The notes: generated from the sequence alone by a model not told the origin. A stretch of 64,000 nt of DNA from Leptasterias polaris (GCA_037783415.1 JAZGTN010000047.1:372001-436000); one strand, 5' to 3'. Counted from the first letter of the stretch, positions 12,601 through 24,687 are shown. A program made the numbers and translations.

Positions 12601-15600
12601 AGTTTATTTAGTTTATCATGTTGTTAGTTTATTTAGTTTATCATGTTGTTAGTTTATTTAGTTTATCATGTTGTTAGTTTATTTAGTTTATCATGTTGTT
12701 AGTTTATTTAGTTTATCATGTTGTTAGTTTATTTAGTTTATCATGTTGTTAGTTTATTTAGTTTATCATGTTGTTAGTTTATTTAGTTTATCATGTTGTT
12801 AGTTTATTTAGTTTATCATGTTGTTAGTTTATTTAGTTTATCATGTTGTTAGTTTATTTAGTTTATCATGTTGTTAGTTTATTTAGTTTATCATGTTGTT
12901 AGTTTATTTAGTTTATCATGTTGTTAGTTTATTTAGTTTATCATGTTGTTAGTTTATTTAGTTTATCATGTTGTTAGTTTATTTAGTTTATCATGTTGTT
13001 AGTTTATTTAGTTTATCATGTTGTTAGTTTATTTAGTTTATCATGTTGTTAGTTTATTTAGTTTATCATGTTGTTAGTTTATTTAGTTTATCATGTTGTT
13101 AGTTTATTTAGTTTATCATGTTGTTTTTAGTTTATCATGTTGTTAGTTTATTTAGTTTATCATGTTGTTAGTTTATTTAGTTTATCATGTTGTTAGTTTA
13201 TTTAGTTTATCATGTTGTTAGTTTATTTAGTTTATCATGTTGTTAGTTTATTTAGTTTATCATGTTGTTAGTTTATTTAGTTTATCATGTTGTTAGTTTA
13301 TTTAGTTTATCATGTTGTTAGTTTATTTAGTTTATCATGTTGTTAGTTTATTTAGTTTATCATGTTGTTAGTTTATTTAGTTTATCATGTTGTTAGTTTA
13401 TTTAGTTTATCATGTTGTTAGTTTATTTAGTTTATCATGTTGTTAGTTTATTTAGTTTATCATGTTGTTAGTTTATTTAGTTTATCATGTTGTTAGTTTA
13501 TTTAGTTTATCATGTTGTTAGTTTATTTAGTTTATCATGTTGTTAGTTTATTTAGTTTATCATGTTGTTAGTTTATTTAGTTTATCATGTTGTTAGTTTA
13601 TTTAGTTTATCATGTTGTTAGTTTATTTAGTTTATCATGTTGTTAGTTTATTTAGTTTATCATGTTGTTAGTTTATTTAGTTTATCATGTTGTTAGTTTA
13701 TTTAGTTTATCATGTTGTTAGTTTATTTAGTTTATCATGTTGTTAGTTTATTTAGTTTATCATGTTGTTAGTTTATTTAGTTTATCATGTTGTTAGTTTA
13801 TTTAGTTTATCATGTTGTTAGTTTATTTAGTTTATCATGTTGTTAGTTTATTTAGTTTATCATGTTGTTAGTTTATTTAGTTTATCATGTTGTTAGTTTA
13901 TTTAGTTTATCATGTTGTTAGTTTATTTAGTTTATCATGTTGTTAGTTTATTTAGTTTATCATGTTGTTAGTTTATTTAGTTTATCATGTTGTTAGTTTA
14001 TTTAGTTTATCATGTTGTTAGTTTATTTAGTTTATCATGTTGTTAGTTTATTTAGTTTATCATGTTGTTAGTTTATTTAGTTTATCATGTTGTTAGTTTA
14101 TTTAGTTTATCATGTTGTTAGTTTATTTAGTTTATCATGTTGTTAGTTTATTTAGTTTATCATGTTGTTAGTTTATTTAGTTTATCATGTTGTTAGTTTA
14201 TTTAGTTTATCATGTTGTTAGTTTATTTAGTTTATCATGTTGTTAGTTTATTTAGTTTATCATGTTGTTAGTTTATTTAGTTTATCATGTTGTTAGTTTA
14301 TTTAGTTTATCATGTTGTTAGTTTATTTAGTTTATCATGTTGTTAGTTTATTTAGTTTATCATGTTGTTAGTTTATTTAGTTTATCATGTTGTTAGTTTA
14401 TTTAGTTTATCATGTTGTTAGTTTATTTAGTTTATCATGTTGTTAGTTTATTTAGTTTATCATGTTGTTAGTTTATTTAGTTTATCATGTTGTTAGTTTA
14501 TTTAGTTTATCATGTTGTTAGTTTATTTAGTTTATCATGTTGTTAGTTTATTTAGTTTATCATGTTGTTAGTTTATTTAGTTTATCATGTTGTTAGTTTA
14601 TTTAGTTTATCATGTTGTTAGTTTATTTAGTTTATCATGTTGTTAGTTTATTTAGTTTATCATGTTGTTAGTTTATTTAGTTTATCATGTTGTTAGTTTA
14701 TTTAGTTTATCATGTTGTTAGTTTATTTAGTTTATCATGTTGTTAGTTTATTTAGTTTATCATGTTGTTAGTTTATTTAGTTTATCATGTTGTTAGTTTA
14801 TTTAGTTTATCATGTTGTTAGTTTATTTAGTTTATCATGTTGTTAGTTTATTTAGTTTATCATGTTGTTAGTTTATTTAGTTTATCATGTTGTTAGTTTA
14901 TTTAGTTTATCATGTTGTTAGTTTATTTAGTTTATCATGTTGTTAGTTTATTTAGTTTATCATGTTGTTAGTTTATTTAGTTTATCATGTTGTTAGTTTA
15001 TTTAGTTTATCATGTTGTTAGTTTATTTAGTTTATCATGTTGTTAGTTTATTTAGTTTATCATGTTGTTAGTTTATTTAGTTTATCATGTTGTTAGTTTA
15101 TTTAGTTTATCATGTTGTTAGTTTATTTAGTTTATCATGTTGTTAGTTTATTTAGTTTATCATGTTGTTAGTTTATTTAGTTTATCATGTTGTTAGTTTA
15201 TTTAGTTTATCATGTTGTTAGTTTATTTAGTTTATCATGTTGTTAGTTTATTTAGTTTATCATGTTGTTAGTTTATTTAGTTTATCATGTTGTTAGTTTA
15301 TTTAGTTTATCATGTTGTTAGTTTATTTAGTTTATCATGTTGTTAGTTTATTTAGTTTATCATGTTGTTAGTTTATTTAGTTTATCATGTTGTTAGTTTA
15401 TTTAGTTTATCATGTTGTTAGTTTATTTAGTTTATCATGTTGTTAGTTTATTTAGTTTATCATGTTGTTAGTTTATTTAGTTTATCATGTTGTTAGTTTA
15501 TTTAGTTTATCATGTTGTTAGTTTATTTAGTTTATCATGTTGTTAGTTTATTTAGTTTATCATGTTGTTAGTTTATTTAGTTTATCATGTTGTTAGTTTA

Positions 15601-18600
15601 TTTAGTTTATCATGTTGTTAGTTTATTTAGTTTATCATGTTGTTAGTTTATTTAGTTTATCATGTTGTTAGTTTATTTAGTTTATCATGTTGTTAGTTTA
15701 TTTAGTTTATCATGTTGTTAGTTTATTTAGTTTATCATGTTGTTAGTTTATTTAGTTTATCATGTTGTTAGTTTATTTAGTTTATCATGTTGTTAGTTTA
15801 TTTAGTTTATCATGTTGTTAGTTTATTTAGTTTATCATGTTGTTAGTTTATTTAGTTTATCATGTTGTTAGTTTATTTAGTTTATCATGTTGTTAGTTTA
15901 TTTAGTTTATCATGTTGTTAGTTTATTTAGTTTATCATGTTGTTAGTTTATTTAGTTTATCATGTTGTTAGTTTATTTAGTTTATCATGTTGTTAGTTTA
16001 TTTAGTTTATCATGTTGTTAGTTTATTTAGTTTATCATGTTGTTAGTTTATTTAGTTTATCATGTTGTTAGTTTATTTAGTTTATCATGTTGTTAGTTTA
16101 TTTAGTTTATCATGTTGTTAGTTTATTTAGTTTATCATGTTGTTAGTTTATTTAGTTTATCATGTTGTTAGTTTATTTAGTTTATCATGTTGTTAGTTTA
16201 TTTAGTTTATCATGTTGTTAGTTTATTTAGTTTATCATGTTGTTAGTTTATTTAGTTTATCATGTTGTTAGTTTATTTAGTTTATCATGTTGTTAGTTTA
16301 TTTAGTTTATCATGTTGTTAGTTTATTTAGTTTATCATGTTGTTAGTTTATTTAGTTTATCATGTTGTTAGTTTATTTAGTTTATCATGTTGTTAGTTTA
16401 TTTAGTTTATCATGTTGTTAGTTTATTTAGTTTATCATGTTGTTAGTTTATTTAGTTTATCATGTTGTTAGTTTATTTAGTTTATCATGTTGTTAGTTTA
16501 TTTAGTTTATCATGTTGTTAGTTTATTTAGTTTATCATGTTGTTAGTTTATTTAGTTTATCATGTTGTTAGTTTATTTAGTTTATCATGTTGTTAGTTTA
16601 TTTAGTTTATCATGTTGTTAGTTTATTTAGTTTATCATGTTGTTAGTTTATTTAGTTTATCATGTTGTTAGTTTATTTAGTTTATCATGTTGTTAGTTTA
16701 TTTAGTTTATCATGTTGTTAGTTTATTTAGTTTATCATGTTGTTAGTTTATTTAGTTTATCATGTTGTTAGTTTATTTAGTTTATCATGTTGTTAGTTTA
16801 TTTAGTTTATCATGTTGTTAGTTTATTTAGTTTATCATGTTGTTAGTTTATTTAGTTTATCATGTTGTTAGTTTATTTAGTTTATCATGTTGTTAGTTTA
16901 TTTAGTTTATCATGTTGTTAGTTTATTTAGTTTATCATGTTGTTAGTTTATTTAGTTTATCATGTTGTTAGTTTATTTAGTTTATCATGTTGTTAGTTTA
17001 TTTAGTTTATCATGTTGTTAGTTTATTTAGTTTATCATGTTGTTAGTTTATTTAGTTTATCATGTTGTTAGTTTATTTAGTTTATCATGTTGTTAGTTTA
17101 TTTAGTTTATCATGTTGTTAGTTTATTTAGTTTATCATGTTGTTAGTTTATTTAGTTTATCATGTTGTTAGTTTATTTAGTTTATCATGTTGTTAGTTTA
17201 TTTAGTTTATCATGTTGTTAGTTTATTTAGTTTATCATGTTGTTAGTTTATTTAGTTTATCATGTTGTTAGTTTATTTAGTTTATCATGTTGTTAGTTTA
17301 TTTAGTTTATCATGTTGTTAGTTTATTTAGTTTATCATGTTGTTAGTTTATTTAGTTTATCATGTTGTTAGTTTATTTAGTTTATCATGTTGTTAGTTTA
17401 TTTAGTTTATCATGTTGTTAGTTTATTTAGTTTATCATGTTGTTAGTTTATTTAGTTTATCATGTTGTTAGTTTATTTAGTTTATCATGTTGTTAGTTTA
17501 TTTAGTTTATCATGTTGTTAGTTTATTTAGTTTATCATGTTGTTAGTTTATTTAGTTTATCATGTTGTTAGTTTATTTAGTTTATCATGTTGTTAGTTTA
17601 TTTAGTTTATCATGTTGTTAGTTTATTTAGTTTATCATGTTGTTAGTTTATTTAGTTTATCATGTTGTTAGTTTATTTAGTTTATCATGTTGTTAGTTTA
17701 TTTAGTTTATCATGTTGTTAGTTTATTTAGTTTATCATGTTGTTAGTTTATTTAGTTTATCATGTTGTTAGTTTATTTAGTTTATCATGTTGTTAGTTTA
17801 TTTAGTTTATCATGTTGTTAGTTTATTTAGTTTATCATGTTGTTAGTTTATTTAGTTTATCATGTTGTTAGTTTATTTAGTTTATCATGTTGTTAGTTTA
17901 TTTAGTTTATCATGTTGTTAGTTTATTTAGTTTATCATGTTGTTAGTTTATTTAGTTTATCATGTTGTTAGTTTAAATAAATTATCATGTTGTTAGTTTA
18001 TTTAGTTTATCATGTTGTTAGTTTATTTAGTTTATCATGTTGTTAGTTTATTTAGTTTATCATGTTGTTAGTTTATTTAGTTTATCATGTTGTTAGTTTA
18101 TTTAGTTTATCATGTTGTTAGTTTATTTAGTTTATCATGTTGTTAGTTTATTTAGTTTATCATGTTGTTAGTTTATTTAGTTTATCATGTTGTTAGTTTA
18201 TTTAGTTTATCATGTTGTTAGTTTATTTAGTTTATCATGTTGTTAGTTTATTTAGTTTATCATGTTGTTAGTTTATTTAGTTTATCATGTTGTTAGTTTA
18301 TTTAGTTTATCATGTTGTTAGTTTATTTAGTTTATCATGTTGTTAGTTTATTTAGTTTATCATGTTGTTAGTTTGTTTAGTTTATCATGTTGTTAGTTTA
18401 TTTAGTTTATCATGTTGTTAGTTTATTTAGTTTATCATGTTGTTAGTTTATTTAGTTTATCATGTTGTTAGTTTATTTAGTTTATCATGTTGTTAGTTTA
18501 TTTAGTTTATCATGTTGTTAGTTTATTTAGTTTATCATGTTGTTAGTTTATTTAGTTTATCATGTTGTTAGTTTATTTAGTTTATCATGTTGTTAGTTTA

Positions 18601-19989
18601 TTTAGTTTATCATGTTGTTAGTTTATTTAGTTTATCATGTTGTTAGTTTATTTAGTTTATCATGTTGTTAGTTTATTTAGTTTATCATGTTGTTAGTTTA
18701 TTTAGTTTATCATGTTGTTAGTTTATTTAGTTTATCATGTTGTTAGTTTATTTAGTTTATCATGTTGTTAGTTTATTTAGTTTATCATGTTGTTAGTTTA
18801 TTTAGTTTATCATGTTGTTAGTTTATTTAGTTTATCATGTTGTTAGTTTATTTAGTTTATCATGTTGTTAGTTTATTTAGTTTATCATGTTGTTAGTTTA
18901 TTTAGTTTATCATGTTGTTAGTTTATTTAGTTTATCATGTTGTTAGTTTATTTAGTTTATCATGTTGTTAGTTTATTTAGTTTATCATGTTGTTAGTTTA
19001 TTTAGTTTATCATGTTGTTAGTTTATTTAGTTTATCATGTTGTTAGTTTATTTAGTTTATCATGTTGTTAGTTTATTTAGTTTATCATGTTGTTAGTTTA
19101 TTTAGTTTATCATGTTGTTAGTTTATTTAGTTTATCATGTTGTTAGTTTATTTAGTTTATCATGTTGTTAGTTTATTTAGTTTATCATGTTGTTAGTTTA
19201 TTTAGTTTATCATGTTGTTAGTTTATTTAGTTTATCATGTTGTTAGTTTGTTTAGTTTATCATGTTGTTAGTTTATTTAGTTTATCATGTTGTTAGTTTA
19301 TTTAGTTTATCATGTTGTTAGTTTATTTAGTTTATCATGTTGTTAGTTTATTTAGTTTATCATGTTGTTAGTTTATTTAGTTTATCATGTTGTTAGTTTA
19401 TTTAGTTTATCATGTTGTTAGTTTATTTAGTTTATCATGTTGTTAGTTTATTTAGTTTATCATGTTGTTAGTTTATTTAGTTTATCATGTTGTTAGTTTA
19501 TTTAGTTTATCATGTTGTTAGTTTATTTAGTTTATCATGTTGTTAGTTTATTTAGTTTATCATGTTGTTAGTTTATTTAGTTTATCATGTTGTTAGTTTA
19601 TTTAGTTTATCATGTTGTTAGTTTATTTAGTTTATCATGTTGTTAGTTTATTTAGTTTATCATGTTGTTAGTTTATTTAGTTTATCATGTTGTTAGTTTA
19701 TTTAGTTTATCATGTTGTTAGTTTGTTTAGTTTATCATGTTGTTAGTTTATTTAGTTTATCATGTTGTTAGTTTATTTAGTTTATCATGTTGTTAGTTTA
19801 TTTAGTTTATCATGTTGTTAGTTTATTTAGTTTATCATGTTGTTAGTTTATTTAGTTTATCATGTTGTTAGTTTGTTTAGTTTATCATGTTGTTAGTTTA
19901 TTTAGTTTATCATGTTGTTAGTTTATTTAGTTTATCATGTTGTTAGTTTATTTAGTTTATCATGTTGTTAGTTTATTTAGTTTATCATG
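3647..19989 (+). repeat. 25-bp satellite array, about 654 units
   Basis: Head-to-tail 25-bp units of the form TTGTTAGTTTATTTAGTTTA followed by TCATG, 80% A+T, with a strong strand bias (15 T, 5 A, 4 G, 1 C per unit). Each unit has an internal half-repeat (TTAGTTTA twice). Only seven deviating units were seen: A-to-G at 9306, 18375, 19250, 19725 and 19875, a 6-bp deletion near 13124, and a clustered four-base change near 17976-17981. It is not coding: every frame on both strands meets stops. It is not CRISPR, as there are no spacers. It lies between the two ferritin genes. Confidence 0.99.
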
Positions 19990-22000
19990 TTGTTTGTTTG
20001 TTTTGTAGATAAACCATGATTTGTGTGTGTGTTGGACCACTTACTGTATCATTGTTGGATTCGGTTTGTTCTTCACTAAAAAGGGTAGTTTCATGAACTC
20101 ATATTTTGTGTAGGATAATGCCGTTCAAATTTAATAGACCTATGTTCATACCTCAAGTTTACCTCACCAAATACGGGAGTTTGGCAATTTTGTATAACTA
20201 TGAATACTTATAAACATTCCATTTGAAGAAATAGGCTTGGGCAAGTTGGCTGTTTATTTATTTGTTAAGCTGTGACGTAACTCATGACATGACATGCTAC
20301 TGAAAACGTCGGCAAGGACTGTTTATCATTAAATAAAGTAAACTTGCAATTTTGTTGTAACTTTCCTTGTGTATTCATGAAAAAGCTGCAGAGGACTTTG
20401 TTTTAATCAAGCAGTATATATATTTATTACAAAATCCTTGAAATCTACTTCAATGTTAACAGCACAAATAAAAAATAAAAAATCACTCAATCTTGAGAAC
20501 TGTGTTTATAATGTCGTTTATTTTAACTTCTCATCCCTCTCGGCAAAAGTCTCTCAAGATCCTCCCCCAAAACAACGGTTACATCATCAGTGCGGTCACG
20601 TGCCACGACAGAGCATCACCTGATGTTGAGGGTAGAGTCGACCTTCACCTTAACATTACCATATCAGGCCGGAAACAACACTATCTGAGCGTGAAGGATT
20701 GGCTTTGGTTTGGTAACGATCATCGGGCGGAAAGAAAACAAAATAGACCGGTGGTTCAGCTGGTTTGTGGAATAATCCCTTGGTCTGAACAAGTGAAATA
20801 ACTAACCTGTACAAGAAAGAAACACTGTCTTTGCCATCAACATTTCTTATTTTGATATCCAGAAAGAAACAAAAAGTAGGCCTACGTTTACCTCGATTGT
20901 TCTCCAAAGTTCTATACCTGCACATCTCTTTAGAAATAGATTAATGTTAAGGAGGAGGGGGGGGGGGGGGGGTAACAACAACAACAATCCCGTTTATTTG
21001 GTGAAGTTTTCTATGAAAAAGTAAACATCTCACTACTGATGGATTTTCAGGTTATTAACACGGATCATAAAACAAACAAAAACACTGATCTATAGATAAT
21101 ATAGGCCCCCCTAATATAATTGTTTACACCATCACATGGGTTCCTCTGTGATGATAAGACAAAGGTCGACTCATGGACTACAGTCCAAAGACTAAAAGTC
21201 AAGTTCACATTATATTTAATCTGGAGAAGTCAATTTGACTGATGACAAAACAGGAGGGCCACTTCGATTTAAAAAAATGAAACATTAAAAACTAAAACAA
21301 ATCTACCAGTTAAAGCAAATTGATCATTGATCATTTTGAGAGATTGTCAAAAAGGTATCACTGCAACCAGCCAGTGGCAAAAACATTCATACGTCATCGG
21401 CAATTCCTACTAAACCGTGTCGAAATGGTTTGGGGTGATACAAATATTAAAAGGCCTACAATTGAATATAATTAAATAGTGGTGTTTTCTTATTACTGAT
21501 TTATTTTAAATCTTTAGCTCATTTACACAAAGGAATACAAGTTGAACAGGGGCTGTCAAGGGTAACTTAATGTAATAAACTGTCATCGAAAGATGTGCAC
21601 AACACTGAGCACTGAGCAGAGCCCTTGCCAACGATAAAATATAATTATAAAAAGGAGATTGCAAACAAAAGGCTTTAAAAATCACACAACAGTAAAACAT
21701 CAGAACAAAAGCATTATAATTCAAAAACCTGACATAAACAGAAACAATGTTAAACTTCTTTCACTGACTCGTGGACTCAGAGAACAATATTGGATCATGC
21801 AGCCATGTTGTTTTCACGAACTGAAAAATTAATATTACTGAGTCCAGTTTGATGTGTCACATCAACATTAAGTTTTATATGGCACCATTTTCTCTTGGGC
21901 TATATATTATATAGTCTTTCTTTTCAGAATTGTTTTGGATGATTTCTGCTGGTCTTTTTGTGCAGGTTTGTTTTCTCATATCAAGGTATTAAGTCACTAT
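19990..22000. other. Intergenic between satellite and ferritin-2, no supported gene
   Basis: The first 40 bases complete the repeat copy interrupted by the satellite (TTTTGTAGATAAACCATGATTT). A + strand frame of 102 codons at 20493-20801 has no recognisable motif and no matching splice context, so I do not call it a gene. A 20-nt G run sits at about 20953-20972. The rest is AT-rich unique sequence. Confidence 0.5.
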
Positions 22001-22181
22001 TGGGGACTGCATGTTAGTCTCGATCGGCGGTGGTTTTATAGTAAATTATACTGAGTGTCAACTTTATTTATTAATGGCATACAATCAATCGCTGTTTATG
22101 TTGAATTATGGAGTAGGCCCTATGAAAACTGCACTCAGTATAAAAACCACCGCTGATCGAGAAACTTCTATGCAGTCCCCA
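22001..22181. mobile_element. 181-bp MITE upstream of ferritin-2
   Basis: Inverted ends of about 40 bp: TGGGGACTGCAT... and ...ATGCAGTCCCCA, followed inward by TCTCGATCGGCGGTGGTTTTA and its imperfect complement. No coding capacity. It lies about 420 bp upstream of the ferritin-2 TATA box. Confidence 0.85.
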
Positions 22182-22595
22182 ATTGAATATTTAAACAATA
22201 ACACTTTTGCTCACGTGCGGGGGTCCGATTGTAACAATCGTGTTGAAAAGTTCAACCCATTATTTTTTGCCGTGTCATACTAGCTTCAAGGTCCCAAAAT
22301 AGCTCTGATGTCATCGTTTGTTCATCACGTGAACCAATGATATAGCAGTTTCTAAACTGATTAGAGGCTTTTACATCTACTGGAAAACAGCAATAATTTT
22401 AATTAAACTAGACAAGAAAGTATTCAATTACATTAAACATTCACATTGTGAAACAAATGAATTTGCCTTTACACTAAAAGAGTATTTTTGAATGACCAAT
22501 TCGATTGCATCAACATGATGTAACTTACAAAAGCAAGCAAAAACGGTTGGGTAAGTACAATTGAAGTAACAGCCTATATCCTTCCATAATATTTC

Positions 22596-22602
22596 TATAA
22601 AA
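22596..22602 (+). promoter_or_regulatory. TATA box of ferritin-2
   Basis: TATAAAA in the context TTCTATAAAAGCG. A start site about 30 bp downstream (near 22626-22632) would put the iron-responsive element within about 15 nt of the cap, as its function requires. The start site is inferred. Confidence 0.75.
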
Positions 22603-22638
22603 GCGTATTGCGCAGCTACAGTAATTTCATATTCGGAG

Positions 22639-22672
22639 TTGTTTGTGCGTTCGCAGTGCCGAAACCAAGCAA
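22639..22672 (+). promoter_or_regulatory. Iron-responsive element in the ferritin-2 5' UTR
   Basis: RNA hairpin with the canonical six-base loop CAGUGC at 22654-22659. The upper stem is GUUCG/CGAAA: four Watson-Crick pairs, with a G-A mismatch at its base. Below it is the ferritin-type UGC/C internal loop, with unpaired C at 22648, G22647 pairing C22665, and U22646 bulged. The lower stem is seven pairs (UUGUUUG with CAAGCAA, one G-U). This is the binding site for iron regulatory proteins, which block ferritin translation in low iron. It lies about 80 nt upstream of the AUG. Confidence 0.88.
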
Positions 22673-22752
22673 GTCTGTTTGCAAAAACCTGTAGAATTTC
22701 TATAGACTTTACTTCAACTTTTCAAAACAAGAAACCCAAATCAAGTGACAAG

Positions 22753-22851
22753 ATGGCAACAATTCGTCAAAACTACCATGAGGCTAGCGAGGCCGGAGTC
22801 AACAAGCAGATCAACCTGGAGTTGTACGCGTCCTACACGTACTTGTCTATG
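22753..22851 (+). CDS. FTH1: Ferritin-2 coding exon 1
   Basis: 33 codons covering the N-terminus and most of helix A, with ligands Glu23 and Tyr30 ([12 protein letters not shown]). The donor is ATG|GTAAGT. The 817-bp intron that follows shows no repeat or gene. Confidence 0.97.
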
Positions 22852-24352
22852 GTAAGTGTTTTTTCCCCCGTTTTTTCTTGTTAGACCTCATTCAATTGTC
22901 ATCAAATTTCCATCTTTTGAAGTTTATACCTGAAGTATATTATCAGTGATTGTGAATCTATATTGTCTATGCTTAATTTTGGTGTTCAACTTGTTGTGAT
23001 TTTCGATGAGGAAAGATTGCGGACGGTCGCGTGAAATTTTGTATTGAAACTGAAAAAACGATGAAATGAAACCGAAGGCCAAACGGCAGCCATTGTGAGT
23101 TCCCGCCCTTGTCACATGACCAATCTCGTGATGTTTGCTTTTGTTATTGTGCAATGTATGGCTTGTGTGGCACAAAGGAGGATGTGTACGTCATATGTTT
23201 GTTCGGTTAGGTGGGTCAGGTTCCTATTGTTGAAGTTGGATTTAGTTTGTGTGGTAACTTTGTTATGCATGGCTGAACTTATTTAGTATTTTGCAGAGTA
23301 AGTTGTACATGTACTGCCAAACTGAATGAATGAATGGTTACAAAAACAAATGTGTAAGAAAAGAATATTTTTACTGACAAGAAACTCGATCTCAATGATT
23401 CAATCTTTGACTTTGATAAAATGATGTGATTATGTTTATAAAAAATGAGGGCACAGAACTGTATTTAAAATACAATTCATTGATTGTTAAAATGCGAATG
23501 TGACAAAAGTGATTTAGATTTTGAATTTTGTTTGTGTTTATGATTTTTATTACAAAACTAGGGCCAGGTTATTTGTTTTCCTGTGTATTTTTGCATTTTA
23601 ATAACAAACAAAAAATCAATGGTTTTATAATAAATTTATGTTATTCATTTTCTTGTTTATTTAATTAGGCGTTCTACTTTGACAATACCTCCGTTGCTCT
23701 ACCCGGCGCCCACAAGTACTTCAAGAAGGCGTCCGATGAGGAACGTGAGCACGCCATGTTGCTGATGAAGTTCCAGAACCAACGAGGTGGAACCATCGTC
23801 CTTCAGGATGTCAAGAAGCCAGAGAATGATTCTTGGGGCACTCTGAAGGAGGCTGTCCAGGCAGCTCTTGCCCTGGAGAGGCATGTGAACCAGTCTCTTC
23901 TGGACCTTCACAAGTTGGGCGACAGCAAAGGCGATGCTCAGGTACAGAATAAATAAGGGCATGTAGAGTGGAGCATGACTTCCAACAGCTTTTTAAGATT
24001 GAAGGAGTTAATCAAATGATCAGTCGTCGGAACTTTTTTTAGGAACAAATCCAACTGTCCTGTTCAAAAGATTTCATGAAGTGTGGGAATGAGAAACAGA
24101 TGACAATTTAAGAACTCGATAGTAGCGCAACTAGACTCTTGTTTATGGTAAGCTTTAGAGGTTCCATTTCTTAATTTTGTTTTCCCACTTTCTTTTCTTT
24201 TCTTGTAGATGTGTGACTGGATTGAGACTCACTTCCTGACTGAGCAAGTGGAGGCCATCAAGGAGCTGGGAGACCACCTTACCCAGCTTTGTCGCGTTGG
24301 TCCAGGCCTCGGGGAGTACACCTACGACAAGGAGAACTTGGGCGAGGACTAG
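22753..24352 (+). CDS. FTH1: Ferritin-2, heavy-chain type (gene span of the CDS, 3 exons)
   Basis: Complete coding region 22753-22851, 23669-23941, 24209-24352 (171 residues; both introns phase 0, GT-AG). Ferritin subunits assemble into a 24-mer that oxidises Fe(II) and stores Fe(III) in the cytosol. All ferroxidase ligands are visible: Glu23, Tyr30, Glu57, Glu58, His61, Glu103 and Gln137 (human Glu27, Tyr34, Glu61, Glu62, His65, Glu107, Gln141), in the family motifs EEREHA and QNQRGG. Three-fold channel residues Cys126, Asp127 and Glu130 are present. There is no signal peptide, so it is the cytosolic form. The start sits in a strong context (A at -3, G at +4), and the length fits invertebrate H-type ferritins. 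Regulation: a TATA box and an iron-responsive element lie upstream. The 3' UTR carries a 73-bp direct duplication. A paralogous last exon lies at 397-537. Confidence 0.98.
23669..23941 (+). CDS. FTH1: Ferritin-2 coding exon 2
   Basis: 91 codons from [13 protein letters not shown] to GDAQ: end of helix A, helix B with EEREHA, the long loop, helix C with [16 protein letters not shown], and the start of helix D. The acceptor is TTAATTAG and the donor CAG|GTACAG. The 267-bp intron after it is unremarkable. Confidence 0.97.
24209..24352 (+). CDS. FTH1: Ferritin-2 coding exon 3
   Basis: 47 codons plus TAG, from [10 protein letters not shown] to NLGED: helices D and E with Gln137. It is the counterpart of the ferritin-1 exon at 397-537 and starts at the same codon. 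The acceptor is TTTCTTTTCTTGTAG. Confidence 0.97.
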   Translation: MCDWIETHFLTEQVEAIKELGDHLTQLCRVGPGLGEYTYDKENLGED

Positions 24353-24541
24353 ACGAATTAAACTCATCGGGCTGGCAAGATGGCTGGGTAGTCCTCAATC
24401 CACTAAGAAACAACTATGTGTGGATCAAGTCATTGGTGTTGTGGATGATTAGCGGATGATAACAAAAAGTGTTCTTAATTGATTATCCATCAACAGACTA
24501 CCTGGTTTGATTTTTCAGTCTGATATTACAAGACAGAGGCC

Positions 24542-24687
24542 TAGTTAATAACCAGTAAAAAATCAACATCAAAACTCAATATTTTGTTTGTACTCTTCTG
24601 GATACAAAAACCTTTAGTTAATAACCAGTAAAAAATCAACATCAAAACTCAATATTTTGTTTGTACTCTTCTGGATACAAAAACCTT
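24542..24687 (+). repeat. 73-bp direct duplication in the ferritin-2 3' UTR
   Basis: Two adjacent and essentially identical 73-bp copies, each starting TAGTTAATAACCAGTAAAAA and ending TACAAAAACCTT. It lies 190 bp after the stop, so probably in the 3' UTR. The identity points to a recent event. Confidence 0.95.

Noticed and set aside
3647..19989. CRISPR array or telomeric repeat
   Set aside because: Units are contiguous with no spacers, the genome is eukaryotic, and the unit is not TTAGGG-like.
20493..20801. 102-codon + frame after the satellite
   Set aside because: No family motif; overlaps an 89-codon frame on the other strand of equal quality. Left as unassigned sequence.
20953..20972. 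G runs (also 59511 and 63663) as functional G-quadruplex promoters
   Set aside because: Pure homopolymers far from any promoter I can support; more likely unstable simple repeats.
22639..22884. 81-codon frame overlapping ferritin-2 exon 1
   Set aside because: Starts inside the iron-responsive element and runs past the donor; the true frame starts at 22753 in the same phase and is confirmed by homology.
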